From Syntrophomonadaceae bacterium (lineage in GTDB: Bacteria; Bacillota; DSM-12270; Thermacetogeniales; Thermacetogeniaceae), in assembly GCA_012516535.1 (NCBI GenBank), contig JAAYWP010000045.1:1-47590 (forward strand): DNA of 47,590 bases, read 5' to 3'. Below are positions 34,013 through 44,988 of this stretch, in pieces; positions within the stretch are counted from its first letter, which is position 1, and each line of letters starts with the position of its first letter. The notes under the pieces are model-generated. The model made no database searches. It had not been told where the DNA came from and saw only the letters and a list, made by a program, of their open reading frames with translations. Made by a program: the position numbers and the translations under genes.

Positions 34013-34036
34013 TTAATTATACCTCTTCAGAATTAA

Positions 34037-34059
34037 GCCCACGGTGATAATCCGTGGGC
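34037..34059. terminator. Hairpin between convergent genes, candidate terminator
   Basis: GCCCACGG-tgataat-CCGTGGGC perfect 8-bp stem; weak U-tract. Confidence 0.5.
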
Positions 34060-34075
34060 ATGCTTATGTCAACTA

Positions 34076-34735
34076 TTACAACATATGATGCCCATTGATC
34101 ACCAAGCCAAAGCGGCAGTTAAGGAAATTGGCTGCTCGCCGGCATAAAAGCATCTTGGTCATAAAAATCTCAAAGTATTCCATAACAGAACAGATAGAGG
34201 TATCGATCTCCAGATGCATGATGATCTCCCGCTTATCTGGATCCACAGTGAGGTACGATTCCCTGGCAGCAAAGTTTACCCGGTCCCGGGTGGTGAAGGT
34301 GGCCTCATCTTCTTTACGCACCCTGCTGTAATGCACATTGGATTTATCCGCCAGAATAACTGCAGCTGCCACATTGCTCACTGCCACACCTGACCTCTCC
34401 TCATGGTTGCCGATGGCGGCGATCACAACAGCGATCTCCTCTGGAGGCATTCCCATACGCATCAACAGATGAAAGGCGATCAACGCACCGCTCCGCCCAT
34501 GTTCATACCTGTTGACCACATTACCAATATCATGCATATAGCCGGCGATAGCGGCAAGTTCAGCATCCCGCTCAGGGTAACCAAGCACCTTTAAAATACG
34601 GTAGCTGAGATTGGCTACATGGCGGGCATGTTCTTCATCATGGGTAATGGCCAGCATGGTAGACAGGTATTCATGAACCTTTTTCATGAGTACCTCTATT
34701 TCCGGGTTTTGCTGGATATCTTCAAGCTTGATCAC
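34076..34735 (-). CDS. HD-domain phosphohydrolase
   Basis: HARHVANLSYRIL ... IAGYMHDIGNVVNRYEHGRSGA HD motif. Confidence 0.8.
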   Translation of the reverse strand: MIKLEDIQQNPEIEVLMKKVHEYLSTMLAITHDEEHARHVANLSYRILKVLGYPERDAELAAIAGYMHDIGNVVNRYEHGRSGALIAFHLLMRMGMPPEEIAVVIAAIGNHEERSGVAVSNVAAAVILADKSNVHYSRVRKEDEATFTTRDRVNFAARESYLTVDPDKREIIMHLEIDTSICSVMEYFEIFMTKMLLCRRAANFLNCRFGLVINGHHML

Positions 34736-36009
34736 TTAACTACCCCCTTTTTTAGGGCGCGATGGGCAATATCCCTGCGGTAATGGATCCCCTCAAAATA
34801 AATTTTCTCCACTCCGGAATATACTCTCTTCACAGCCTCCTCAATAGTTGCGCCAAAGCCTGTAATGCCCAGCACCCTTCCCCCACTGGTTACCAGCTTC
34901 CCATCAGACAGAGCGGTACCAGCATGAAAAACCAAAATATCTGAAGGGAGTTCATCAAGACCGGTAATCACTTTACCCTTTTCATATGCTCCCGGATAGC
35001 CGCCTGAAGCTGCTACAACACAAACAGCAGCCCTGGGGTCCCACTCCAGTTCTACCTCATCTAAGCGCTCTTCGATAACAGCATTCATCACTTCCAACAG
35101 ATCTGATTTAAGACGGGGTACAACCACCTGTGTTTCGGGATCACCGAAACGGCAGTTGAACTCTAAGACATAGGGACCCTCACTGGTGACCATCAAACCA
35201 GCATAAATAACACCCTTATATTAAATACCATCATCAGCCAAGCCGTAGATAACCGGTTCCAGTATATCTTTCACAGCTTTCTCATGGAGATCACTGGTAT
35301 AAACAGGTGGTGGGGAATAGGCACCCATCCCTCCGGTATTTGGCCCCTCATCTCCGTCAAAAACTCGTTTATGGTCCTGGGATGCTGCCAGTGTTTTAAT
35401 AGTTTTGCCATCTGTAAATGCCAGGACACTAACTTCCTCTCCCTGGAGAAGCTGTTCCACAACAACTGCTTTACCAGCATCCCCAAAAGCCCTTTCTTCC
35501 ATGATCAAACGGACAGCCTGCTCTGCCTCTTCTCTATTTTTGGCTATAATCACACCTTTACCTGCTGCCAATCCGTCAGCTTTCACCACACATGGCCTGT
35601 TAAGTTCTCTTACAAACTCAAGGGCTGCAGCAGCATCATAGAAAACCCTATACGCAGCTGTAGGAACACCGTATCTGGTCATTTTCTCTTTGGCAAAAAC
35701 CTTACTTCCTTCTAAACGCGCTGCTTTTGCATCAGGCCCGAAAACCTTGAGACCCCGTGATTTAAAGAGGTCCACAATCCCTGCGGCAAGAGGGGCCTCC
35801 GGCCCTACTACAGTCAGATTAATCCTTTGCTCCTGGGCAAAATCAGCCAGTCCATGTAAATCCTCAGCTGCCAAGGGAACGCATTCCGCATCCCCGGCAA
35901 TACCCCCATTTCCAGGAGCACAGTAGATTTTATCCACATGGGAGCTTTGTTTCAGCTTCCAGACCAAAGTGTGTTCTCTTCCTCCCCCACCTACAACCAG
36001 AACCTTCAT
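34732..36009 (-). pseudogene. purD: Phosphoribosylamine-glycine ligase PurD interrupted by an in-frame TAA (35221-35223)
   Basis: MKVLVVGGGGREHTLVWKL...GGMGAYSPPPVYT...LADDGI-stop-YKGVIYAGLMVTSEGPYVLEFNCRFGDPETQ; both halves in the same frame. Confidence 0.85.
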
Positions 36010-36031
36010 CATATACCTCCTCATATTGTAG

Positions 36032-36059
36032 TTAGTCGTTAGTCGTTGGTCGTTAGTCA
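36032..36059. repeat. Four 7-bp units TTAGTCG/TTGGTCG/TTAGTCA
   Basis: TTAGTCG TTAGTCG TTGGTCG TTAGTCA read directly. Confidence 0.75.
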
Positions 36060-36172
36060 TTTGTTTTGTTGGTATTTGCTCGGTAAATTCCTTCTCTATC
36101 TAACCGCTAACGACTACCGCGGGAACCGTCCCCGAACTGTTCTGCTTATCGGTTTCAGCGCAGCAGAACCTC

Positions 36173-36379
36173 GGTTTATCCCTGCGCTTGCTCTTTAGGC
36201 TCAGGTTGAACTTGCCCTAAGACTCCTCGCAGACGACAGCTGACCGGCTCCTATGACGCCATCCATGGCGCAGAGTCGCCTAGCTCAACATCCATGTTGA
36301 GCTTCAGCTGTCGTTAACTGCTCCTTCGTCAAGGGCAAGTAACAACCTTCGCAGGTCGCTGCGCTTGCAGGGATAAACC
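36173..36379 (+). repeat. MITE-like interspersed repeat, copy B
   Basis: Perfect 13-bp terminal inverted repeats GGTTTATCCCTGC / GCAGGGATAAACC, subterminal inverted blocks AACTTGCCCT / AGGGCAAGT and ACGACAGCTGA / TCAGCTGTCGT. Confidence 0.85.
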
Positions 36380-36442
36380 AAGTATCGTAAAGCCAAAACC
36401 CCGTAGTAGCTCCTTGTTTATCTCTGTACTCAGCGCCGCTGT

Positions 36443-38041
36443 TTAATGTTTGAAATGCCGCCTCCCGGTAAAGACCATTGCCATCCCCACCGCATCTGCG
36501 GCTTTGATGACCTCCTCATCCCTGATCGAACCACCGGGCTGGATCAATGCTTTAATACCGCTCTTGGCTGCATATTCAATGGTATCAGGGAAAGGTAAAA
36601 ATCCATCAGAAGCTATCACTGCGCCATCTGCTTGCTCTCCTGCTTTTTCTAAAGCTATCCTGGCAGCAGCTACACGGCTCACCTGTCCCCCACCGATACC
36701 CAGGGTCTGCCTCCCTTTTGCCACCACAATAGCATTGGAAAAAACGTGTTTAGCAACGATCCAGGAAAAGATCAGATCATCCCATTCCTCTTCAGATGGG
36801 TCCCTTTTCGTAACAACCTTGAGCTGATGACGCCAACTGCTCAAATCCCCCAAACTGTCCGGATCTTGTATTAAAAAGCCGCCGCTTACCCTTTTCACAC
36901 TTAATTCTCTTTTCAGATCAGCAAACTCTCCTGTGCTTAGAACCCGCAAGTTTTTCTTTCCCCTGAGAATAGCAAGGGCATCTTCACTATAAGCTGGAGC
37001 AATAACTGCCTCCAGGAATGTTTCCGCCAACGCTGCCGCAGTTTCCTTATCCACTGTACGGTTGAGGCCCACAATCCCGCCATAAGCAGCTATAGGATCA
37101 GCATTATAAGCCTTCCTGTAGGCACCCACCAGAGCGTTGGAGCAAGCCACACCTGATGGAGTGTTGTGTTTGATCACAACAGCAGCGGGGACCTCAAACT
37201 CTGATACGGTTGTCAAGGCAGCATCCAGGTCCAGGATATTATTAAAAGAAAGTTCCTTGCCGTGAAACTGCCGGGCACTAGCTAAACCATAGGGCCTGCT
37301 TGTTTCTTCCCTGTAAAAAGCAGCCTCCTGATGGGGGTTTTCACCATAGCGCAGATCACGGATCTTCACCATAGGCAGCAGCATCCTCATTGGGAACTTT
37401 CCGCTCTCCGCTGCTTTGAGCTCCCCTTCCTCAACCCTGACAGCTGTTAAATAATTGGAAATAGCAGCATCATATTGTGCTGTATGCCAGAAGGCCTCCT
37501 GAGCCAATTCAAGCCTGGTAGACAGGCTGATCTCACCCTGGGAACGGAGTTCCTCTATAATCTGGTCATAGCGGTTGGGATTGACCACCACCGCCACTCT
37601 GGGGAAATTTTTAGCAGCAGCCCTTACCATAGTTGGGCCGCCGATATCGATCTGTTCCAGTGCTTCACACACCGGCAGACCTGTCTTGGCGATGGTCCTC
37701 TGAAATGGATAAAGGTTAATAACAACCAAACTGAAGGGTTCGATCCCCAATTCCTCCAGTTGAGCCTGGTCCTCAGGTAGATCCCGTGCCAGGATGCCGG
37801 CATGAACGGCCGGGTGCAGTGTTTTCACACGTCCCCCTAGAATCTCGGGAAAATTAGTTACCTTTTCCACATGCTGGACTTCAACCCCAGCCTCCTCAAG
37901 GGTGCGTGCTGTTCCACCTGTGGACACTATATGAAAGCCCAGTTCTACCAGGGCTTTTCCAAATTCGACAATCCCTTGTTTATCAGATACACTGATTATC
38001 GCTCTTTTGTTGGCCTGTTTTAAACCTGTTCCTTCATTCAC
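36443..38041 (-). CDS. purH: Bifunctional AICAR transformylase / IMP cyclohydrolase
   Basis: RAIISVSDKQGIVEFGKAL, LRYGENPHQEAAFY, KHNTPSGVA. Confidence 0.97.
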   Translation of the reverse strand: MNEGTGLKQANKRAIISVSDKQGIVEFGKALVELGFHIVSTGGTARTLEEAGVEVQHVEKVTNFPEILGGRVKTLHPAVHAGILARDLPEDQAQLEELGIEPFSLVVINLYPFQRTIAKTGLPVCEALEQIDIGGPTMVRAAAKNFPRVAVVVNPNRYDQIIEELRSQGEISLSTRLELAQEAFWHTAQYDAAISNYLTAVRVEEGELKAAESGKFPMRMLLPMVKIRDLRYGENPHQEAAFYREETSRPYGLASARQFHGKELSFNNILDLDAALTTVSEFEVPAAVVIKHNTPSGVACSNALVGAYRKAYNADPIAAYGGIVGLNRTVDKETAAALAETFLEAVIAPAYSEDALAILRGKKNLRVLSTGEFADLKRELSVKRVSGGFLIQDPDSLGDLSSWRHQLKVVTKRDPSEEEWDDLIFSWIVAKHVFSNAIVVAKGRQTLGIGGGQVSRVAAARIALEKAGEQADGAVIASDGFLPFPDTIEYAAKSGIKALIQPGGSIRDEEVIKAADAVGMAMVFTGRRHFKH

Positions 38042-38750
38042 TGGGGAAAACCTCCTTTATCACATCTTTCATCTTCAACCATTCCAGCACACAGTCCCTT
38101 GGTTGCTTTGGAATTCTCCCCTCCCAATTGATAGCAACCTTCCTCCCGGAGAGGCTGACCCTCCCCTCAGCCAGCAGTTGCAGAGCTGCCGGATAGGTCA
38201 GATGCTCTTTGACCAGGATGCGCTCAGCAAGGGTTTTCACTGTATCAGTCTGATAGACCGGTACCACCGATTGCAGGATAATAGGGCCAGTATCCATTCC
38301 TGCGTCAACAAAATGCACAGTACAGCCGCTGTAATGGACCCCATATTCCAGTGCCTGCCTCTGCCCCTCCAAACCCGGGAATGCAGGCAGCAGGGCCGGA
38401 TGGATATTGATCACCCTTTGAGGAAAGGCATCTAAAAAAGTTGGGGTCAGCATTCTCATGAAACCAGCCAGAGCAACAAAATCCGGATGAAATGCAGCAA
38501 CCTCCCGGGCCAGGGCAGCGTCATACTCTTCACGCCCCTTGTAATCTTTCGGATTTACGAAAACAGTAGGTATATCCCTTTCCCTGGCTCTGTGAAAGGC
38601 ATAAGGCTCAGGCTGATCACTGAAAACCCCCACAACCAGCATCTCTAGAGAACCGTTCTCCACTGCATCAAGGATCGCTTGGAGGTTTGTCCCCCTCCCT
38701 GAAACTAAAACAGCAAGCCGTTTATGCACTTTATTCACCCTCTCCCACAT
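38034..38750 (-). CDS. purN: Phosphoribosylglycinamide formyltransferase PurN
   Basis: KRLAVLVSGRGTNLQAI, INIHPALLPAFPGLEGQRQAL; start re-placed to the internal ATG. Confidence 0.94.
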   Translation of the reverse strand: MWERVNKVHKRLAVLVSGRGTNLQAILDAVENGSLEMLVVGVFSDQPEPYAFHRARERDIPTVFVNPKDYKGREEYDAALAREVAAFHPDFVALAGFMRMLTPTFLDAFPQRVINIHPALLPAFPGLEGQRQALEYGVHYSGCTVHFVDAGMDTGPIILQSVVPVYQTDTVKTLAERILVKEHLTYPAALQLLAEGRVSLSGRKVAINWEGRIPKQPRDCVLEWLKMKDVIKEVFPSE

Positions 38751-39783
38751 AGCGGACACCTGCTCCTTCAATAACCTGTCCGATGATATAAGCTTCTTCT
38801 CCCAACCCCTGCAGGGTTTTAAGAACTTCTTCTCCCCCATTTTTATCTGCAATCAGAACAAATCCGATACCCATATTAAACACCCGGTACATCTCATCCA
38901 ACTGTACATCGCCCTTTTGCTTCAGAAAATAAAAAATAGGCGGAACCGGCCACTTCCCCCGGTGGATCTCTACTCCCAGTCCCATGGGGAGTACCCGGGG
39001 AATATTTTCAGTCATTCCACCACCTGTAATATGGGCAGCCCCTTTGATCAAGCCACCCACCTTTTCTTTGGCAGCTAGGACCGATTTGACATAGATCCTG
39101 GTAGGAGTCAACAGTTCCTCCCCCAGAGTGCGGCCTGTTTCAGCAAAAGGATCTCCCACAGAAAGCCCGCATTTTTTAAAGAGGATATGGCGCACCAGAG
39201 AATAACCATTACTGTGGACACCGGATGAGGCAAGGCCAATCAATAGATCTCCGGCAGCTATCCTATTACCATCCCAGATAGCATCCCGGTTAACAACCCC
39301 TACAGCAAAACCGGCCAGATCATACTCCCCTTCAGGATAAAAATCAGGCATCTCCGCTGTTTCACCCCCTAAAAGGGCACAGCCCGCCTCTCTGCAGCCG
39401 GCAGCTACACCGGCCACAACCTCCTCTGCTTGACGCGGCTCAAGTTTGCCACAGGCCAGATAATCCAAATAAAAAAGAGGTTCTGCACCTGTTACCAGGA
39501 TGTCATTGACACACATAGCCACCAAATCGATCCCTACTGTATCATGTTTTCCCACCATTTGGGCGATCTTCAGCTTGGTCCCTACACCATCAGTACCAGC
39601 AACCAGCACCGGCTTAGGATAACGACTCAGATCCAGTGTAAAAAGACCTGAAAACCCTCCGATGCCACCCAGAACCTCAGGGCGCATAGTTGACGCCACA
39701 TGCCTTTTCATCAGTTCCACAGCATAATTCCCCGCGTCTATATCCACTCCAGCTTCTTTATAAAGTGATTTTTCTTGAGCCAT
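38731..39783 (-). CDS. purM: Phosphoribosylformylglycinamidine cyclo-ligase PurM
   Basis: YKEAGVDIDAGNYAVELMK, GTDGVGTKLKIAQ; start re-placed to MAQEKSLYKEAG. Confidence 0.95.
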   Translation of the reverse strand: MAQEKSLYKEAGVDIDAGNYAVELMKRHVASTMRPEVLGGIGGFSGLFTLDLSRYPKPVLVAGTDGVGTKLKIAQMVGKHDTVGIDLVAMCVNDILVTGAEPLFYLDYLACGKLEPRQAEEVVAGVAAGCREAGCALLGGETAEMPDFYPEGEYDLAGFAVGVVNRDAIWDGNRIAAGDLLIGLASSGVHSNGYSLVRHILFKKCGLSVGDPFAETGRTLGEELLTPTRIYVKSVLAAKEKVGGLIKGAAHITGGGMTENIPRVLPMGLGVEIHRGKWPVPPIFYFLKQKGDVQLDEMYRVFNMGIGFVLIADKNGGEEVLKTLQGLGEEAYIIGQVIEGAGVRYVGEGE

Positions 39784-39833
39784 TAAGAACCCACCTATTC
39801 GCAGATCATTTCCTAACACACGACTGATACCGA

Positions 39834-41243
39834 TCACTTAACATTACTTGGTATCTGAATTGGATAATTTCCACAGAAACAAGCATCACAAAGTTCATCC
39901 GGTTGGAAGGGAGCTAAAGCGGCATGCAACCCAAGAAGACTTAGGTAATTAAGGCTATCAGCACCGATATGCCGGCGAATCTCCTCTAAACAGTGGCTGG
40001 CTGCGATCAGTTCCCCCCTGCTGGAGGTATCGATCCCATAATAGCAGCTATGGGTAATAGGTGGAGAACTGACCAAAAGGTGCACCTCCCTGGCACCTGC
40101 CTCCCGGATCATCTGCACAATTTTCCCTGATGTGGTCCCCCTGACAATAGAATCATCGATCATAATCACTCTTTTTCCAGAAACAATTTCCTTGATTGGG
40201 TTGAGCTTAAGCCGCACACCCAGTTCCCTGAAGGTCTGTGCCGGACGGATAAATGTACGCCCTATATACCTGTTCTTCATCAATCCTTCACTAAATGGAA
40301 GGCCCCGCTCAGCAGCATAGGACAGAGCTGAACTGACCCCCGAATCAGGCACTGGAATCACCATATCCCCCTCCAAGGGGTATTCCTTAGCCAACTGGCG
40401 CCCTAGGGCATAGCGCGCCTCTTGCACATTCAACCCATCGATCACACTGTCCGGTCTGGCAAAATAAACAAACTCAAAAGCACATAAAGCCTTTCGGTGA
40501 GCTTTATGGGGACGCAAAGATGTTATACCACGTTCATCAATGATCACAACTTCCCCAGGCTCAATATCTCTGATAAACCGCGCTCCTACAGTATCCAGTG
40601 CACAGGACTCAGATGCCAGCACATAACCATCTTGCAAACGACCTAAGCACAGAGGGCGCATCCCATAGGGATCTCGTATGCCGAACATCCTTTTTTCGGT
40701 CAGCATCACAAGAGAATAGGACCCCTCGATCTTCTCCATGGTCTGGAGAATACCGGATACCAGGTCCTTTGCCCCGGCACGTACGATCAAACTGACGATT
40801 AACTCACTGTCTGCTGTGCTCTGAAAAACCGCGCCGGCATCCTCAAGCTCTCTCCTCAGTTCAGCACTGTTGGTCAGCCTTCCATTATGGCCAATGGCGA
40901 TCATGCCATCCCTATAATAGAAATTCAGCGGTTCTGCATTCTCTATAATACTATCCCCAGCAGTGGTGTAGCGGACATGGCCTAGAGCGATGGATCCTTG
41001 CAGCTTTTCTAAGATATCCTCTGTGAAAACTTCCCCGACCAGGCCCATCCCTTTACGGCAGATGATCTTGTTACCATCACTGACAGCAATACCAGCGCTC
41101 TCCTGTCCGCGGTGCTGGAGTGCATAAAGCCCATAGTAAGTGATCCTAGCCACATCCTGCCCAGGTGCATAAATACCAAAAACACCACAAGCCTCATGGG
41201 GCTTATCACTATTTAAAAATAACTGGCAATACTCCCCCGCCAT
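39834..41243 (-). CDS. purF: Amidophosphoribosyltransferase PurF
   Basis: Propeptide then [10 protein letters not shown] (catalytic Cys kept), [26 protein letters not shown], four Fe-S cysteines present. Confidence 0.96.
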   Translation of the reverse strand: MAGEYCQLFLNSDKPHEACGVFGIYAPGQDVARITYYGLYALQHRGQESAGIAVSDGNKIICRKGMGLVGEVFTEDILEKLQGSIALGHVRYTTAGDSIIENAEPLNFYYRDGMIAIGHNGRLTNSAELRRELEDAGAVFQSTADSELIVSLIVRAGAKDLVSGILQTMEKIEGSYSLVMLTEKRMFGIRDPYGMRPLCLGRLQDGYVLASESCALDTVGARFIRDIEPGEVVIIDERGITSLRPHKAHRKALCAFEFVYFARPDSVIDGLNVQEARYALGRQLAKEYPLEGDMVIPVPDSGVSSALSYAAERGLPFSEGLMKNRYIGRTFIRPAQTFRELGVRLKLNPIKEIVSGKRVIMIDDSIVRGTTSGKIVQMIREAGAREVHLLVSSPPITHSCYYGIDTSSRGELIAASHCLEEIRRHIGADSLNYLSLLGLHAALAPFQPDELCDACFCGNYPIQIPSNVK

Positions 41244-43408
41244 ACCTTTTCCATCTCCTCAATATGCTGATTGATTAAAGCCCGCTCTGCTCTATCCCTG
41301 ATAATAAGGTGTCTCCCTCCTGTCTCCCCCAGCACTGCAGCAGTAACCCCTGCTTTCTCTGCTGTTTTCAAAACACTGTCCAGTTCGCGGGGAGTACATG
41401 TAACCAGTATACAGGATTGTACCTCACCAAAGAGCAGAGCATCTTCCCTCCCAGCAAAAGGCAGATTTATTGTTGCCCCTCTTTGGCCGGGAATACAGCA
41501 CTCAGCAATAGCTACAGCTAGACCGCCTTCAGCACAGTCATGGGCTGATTTTATTTTCCCTTCTCTGATCAGTTCACGACAGCAGAGCTGAACCTGTTTT
41601 TCTTCAGCTAAATCGATTTCGGGAACCTCTCCCTGTTCCAAACCATGGATCACAGCCAGATACTCGCTGGCACCTAACTGGGGGTGGAATTTACCCAACA
41701 GCACCACCAGATCACCCGAATCCTTAAAAGCACTTGTGGTACATCTTTTCACATCGGGAAGAAGTCCCACCATTCCTACAACAGGTGAAGGGTAAATAGC
41801 CTCTCCTTTTGTTTCATTATATAGGCTGACATTTCCACTGACAACAGGTATCTCCAAGCTGCGGCAGGCCTCACTCATCCCCTCCACCACCTGTTTGATC
41901 TGCCAGAAGATCTCGGGCTTTTCAGGATTGCCGAAGTTCAGTCCATCTGTAAGCGCCAAGGGCTCAGCCCCCACACAGGAAAGATTCCTTGCTGCCTCCG
42001 CAACAGCGATTGCTCCCCCACGGCTGGGATCAAGGTAGCAGTAGCGTGGGTTCCCATCAGTTGTCATAGCGATTCCTTTTTTCGTCCCTTTGATGCGCAA
42101 AACCGCAGCATCTGCACCAGGGCCTACTATCGTATTCAGCATCACCTGATGATCATATTGAATGTATACCCACTCTTTGCTGGCAATATTGGGGGATGAC
42201 AGAAGCTTCAGCAAAACACTGTTTAAGTCTTCTGGAACAGGGAGATCATCCGGCTTCCAGTTACGCAGTCTTTGATAATACTCCGGTTCTCTCTGCTCCG
42301 GATACCGGACCGGAGAGTCAGTAAGAGCTTTCACCGGTATTTCAGCAACTACAATTTCCCCATCAAGTACCCGGTAGATACCATCCTCGGTCACCCTGCC
42401 GACAACAGCTGCTTCAACACCCCATTTAGCAAATATATCCATCACCACTTGTCTGTGCTGGGGTTCGATCACTAAGAGCATCCTCTCCTGTGACTCAGAG
42501 AGCATTACCTCATAAGGGGTCATCCCTTCATCCCGCTGTGGCACCAAAGACACATCGATCTCTATACCAGTACCGGCCCTACCGGCCATCTCAGCACTGG
42601 AACTGGTGAGACCTGCTGCACCCATATCCTGAATGCCTACCACATAGCCCTTTTCCATCAATTCCAAGCAGGCCTCGATGAGAAGGCTTTCCAGAAATGG
42701 GTCACCTCTCTGTACATCAGGGGCCTCGGTCTCCTCACTAAACTCTTCAGAGGCGAAGGTGCAGCCGTGGATACCATCCCTACCTGTTTTTGCCCCGGCA
42801 GCCACTACTAAATTCCCAGGCCCTGCTGCCAGCCCCCGGACAATCCGTTTATGGTCTACCAAACCGACACACATGGCATTGACCAGGGGATTACCCTGAT
42901 AACTGGGATGGAAGAAAATGTCTCCCCCTACAACAGGAGTTCCCAGACGATTTCCATAACCACCGATTCCCTCCACAACCCCGGAAAAGAGGTGGCGCAC
43001 CCGGGGGTCCTCCAAACTACCGAAACGCAGGGAGTTCAAAGCAGCGATCGGACGCGCTCCCATGGTAAATATATCCCGCGCTACCCCTCCTACACCTGTG
43101 GCAGCACCTTCATAGGGTTCCACTGCTGATGGGTGGTTGTGGCTTTCAACTTTGAATACCAAAGCCTGCCCATCACCAATATCAACAACACCGGCATTTT
43201 CGCCGGGGCCTTGAATAACATATTTGCCCTCTGTGGGGAAATTCTTGAGCACAGGACGGGAATGCTTATAACTGCAGTGTTCGGACCAGAGCACTGCAAA
43301 AAGTCCGGTCTCCAGATAGTTAGGCTCTCTCCCGAGAATATCACAGATCTTTGCGTATTCTTCAGAACTAAGCCCCATCTCCATCCAGGCAGGTTTTTGT
43401 TCACTCAT
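41213..43408 (-). CDS. purL: Phosphoribosylformylglycinamidine synthase subunit PurL
   Basis: [41 protein letters not shown]. Confidence 0.96.
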   Translation of the reverse strand: MSEQKPAWMEMGLSSEEYAKICDILGREPNYLETGLFAVLWSEHCSYKHSRPVLKNFPTEGKYVIQGPGENAGVVDIGDGQALVFKVESHNHPSAVEPYEGAATGVGGVARDIFTMGARPIAALNSLRFGSLEDPRVRHLFSGVVEGIGGYGNRLGTPVVGGDIFFHPSYQGNPLVNAMCVGLVDHKRIVRGLAAGPGNLVVAAGAKTGRDGIHGCTFASEEFSEETEAPDVQRGDPFLESLLIEACLELMEKGYVVGIQDMGAAGLTSSSAEMAGRAGTGIEIDVSLVPQRDEGMTPYEVMLSESQERMLLVIEPQHRQVVMDIFAKWGVEAAVVGRVTEDGIYRVLDGEIVVAEIPVKALTDSPVRYPEQREPEYYQRLRNWKPDDLPVPEDLNSVLLKLLSSPNIASKEWVYIQYDHQVMLNTIVGPGADAAVLRIKGTKKGIAMTTDGNPRYCYLDPSRGGAIAVAEAARNLSCVGAEPLALTDGLNFGNPEKPEIFWQIKQVVEGMSEACRSLEIPVVSGNVSLYNETKGEAIYPSPVVGMVGLLPDVKRCTTSAFKDSGDLVVLLGKFHPQLGASEYLAVIHGLEQGEVPEIDLAEEKQVQLCCRELIREGKIKSAHDCAEGGLAVAIAECCIPGQRGATINLPFAGREDALLFGEVQSCILVTCTPRELDSVLKTAEKAGVTAAVLGETGGRHLIIRDRAERALINQHIEEMEKVWRGSIASYF

Positions 43409-44120
43409 CGGTCATTACTCCTTCCTGTGTGTGAATACCCCACCAATCCAAGACAGACAAAAACAACCGCAGCCCCTGGGTATTGCCTAAAATCTCTTCT
43501 GAACAGCGTTCCGGGTGAGGCATAAGGCCTAAAACATTCCCTTTAACATTACAAATCCCAGCAATATTCCGCACAGATCCATCAGGATTGGCTGCAGGTA
43601 TAACCTCTCCCTGCTCATTGCAGTAGCGGAAGACAACCTGCCCGTTTTGCTCCAACTGGGCAAGGCCTTCCGAATCTATATAGTAATTCCCCTCACCATG
43701 GGCTATTGGGTACTTGATAACCTCCCCCTGATGGTATCTGTTGGTAAAAGGTGTCCTGCTGTTCTCTACTCTGAGAAAAACATCATGGCAGCGAAAGCGA
43801 AGGCTTTCATTTTTACGCATCGCTCCAGGCAACAGCCCTGTATTTAAAAGAATCTGGAAACCATTGCCGATCCCCAGAACAAGTCCCCCCTGTTCTGCAA
43901 AATCTGCAATCTGTTCTATCACTGGGGTTGCTGCAGCCAGCGCCCCAGCTCTCAGGTAATCACCATATGAGAAACCACCGGGAAGAACTATACAGTCAAA
44001 TCCGTCCAGTTCCCGCTCCTCCGGCTGTATAGGACTGACAGGATGGCCGATCAACTGATCGATAACATAAAAACAGTCAGCAGCATTGGCACCGGGAAAG
44101 AACACCACTCCAAATTTCAT
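43401..44120 (-). CDS. purQ: Phosphoribosylformylglycinamidine synthase subunit PurQ with Cys85 replaced by Gly
   Basis: [48 protein letters not shown] (canonical GICNGFQ), GLMPHPER. Confidence 0.93.
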   Translation of the reverse strand: MKFGVVFFPGANAADCFYVIDQLIGHPVSPIQPEERELDGFDCIVLPGGFSYGDYLRAGALAAATPVIEQIADFAEQGGLVLGIGNGFQILLNTGLLPGAMRKNESLRFRCHDVFLRVENSRTPFTNRYHQGEVIKYPIAHGEGNYYIDSEGLAQLEQNGQVVFRYCNEQGEVIPAANPDGSVRNIAGICNVKGNVLGLMPHPERCSEEILGNTQGLRLFLSVLDWWGIHTQEGVMTDE

Positions 44121-44371
44121 CTGTCAACCTCCCGGAGTTCAAAACTATAATCCTCCAATACCATATTAACTAAAAATTTTTCACAGATCTGGCGCAGCTC
44201 TTCCTCTGCAGCTGTGCGGTCACGCTCCTTTATTTTAAGGAGAAAATACTTTCCTGTTGTTACCTCTTCCACCTGGTCATACCCCTGTGACTTAAGACTG
44301 TTCTTTATCGCTTTTCCCTCGGGATCGAGGATCCCCTTTTTCAATGTCACATAGACCGCTGCCTCAAACAT
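44117..44371 (-). CDS. purS: Phosphoribosylformylglycinamidine synthase subunit PurS
   Basis: 84 aa, [38 protein letters not shown]; overlaps purQ. Confidence 0.93.
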   Translation of the reverse strand: MFEAAVYVTLKKGILDPEGKAIKNSLKSQGYDQVEEVTTGKYFLLKIKERDRTAAEEELRQICEKFLVNMVLEDYSFELREVDR

Positions 44372-44718
44372 CTCCTATACCTCCTTAGTGCCAGGCTTGC
44401 TTTATTGCCTTTTTCAAAACGGTGCCATTAACAGTACCAATTTTGCTTTATTGTCTTATTTACCATCCCTATATTCTAACGACTAACCACCAACTTCCAA
44501 CTTGCCAGGCTTGCCTGATTGCTTTATTTATACGACCCATCATGGGGATTGTCCCCGCGGCCCTATCGACTATACTTATCTTTTCTCCGACCTCCGACTT
44601 CCGGCATCCAACCTCTATTTCAGCCAGGCTTGTTTTATTGCCTTTTCACAATGCTGTTTGTGTTTTATTGCTTAATTATTACCCGCCGGTTCCTCCGCCC
44701 ATTTGCTTCGCGATCTTC

Positions 44719-44933
44719 GATTTATCCCTGCCGCTTGTCACATAAGCTCCAGTTTAACTTGCCCTAAGACTCCTCGCTTTCATAGCAAACCGCACCCTAT
44801 GACGCCATCCATTTTAGAAGTCGGATGCCGGAGGTCTGAGGCCAGAATTTGAAATTTGAATCAGGTGTCATTACCCCTTCGTCAACGGCAAGCAACAACC
44901 CTCGCAAGTCGCTGCGCGCTAGCAGGAATAAAA
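44719..44933 (+). repeat. MITE-like interspersed repeat, copy C
   Basis: Degenerate ends GATTTATCCCTGC / GCAGGAATAAA and shared blocks AACTTGCCCTAAGACTCCTCGC, CTATGACGCCATCCAT, GGCAAG(C/T)AACAACC. Confidence 0.8.
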
Positions 44934-44988
44934 ATTGCTCAGAGAAGATGCTTCTCATAATCGGTCAATCCATCCTCCTGATCGCTCG

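Noticed and set aside
28199-35223. Stop-codon reassignment explaining the TGA in gerKC and TAA in purD
   Set aside because: Different stop codons are involved and many other genes in the window end normally with both codons. Mutation or sequencing error is simpler.
39834-41243. PurF also being a dead amidotransferase
   Set aside because: The N-terminal Cys, the HVRY Arg, the HNG oxyanion motif and the downstream Asp are all present. Only one flanking residue is unusual.
44422-44767. Plus-strand ORFs in the purS-purE gap as novel genes
   Set aside because: They run through repeat-rich intergenic DNA, overlap each other in different frames, and have no ribosome-binding site or recognisable fold.
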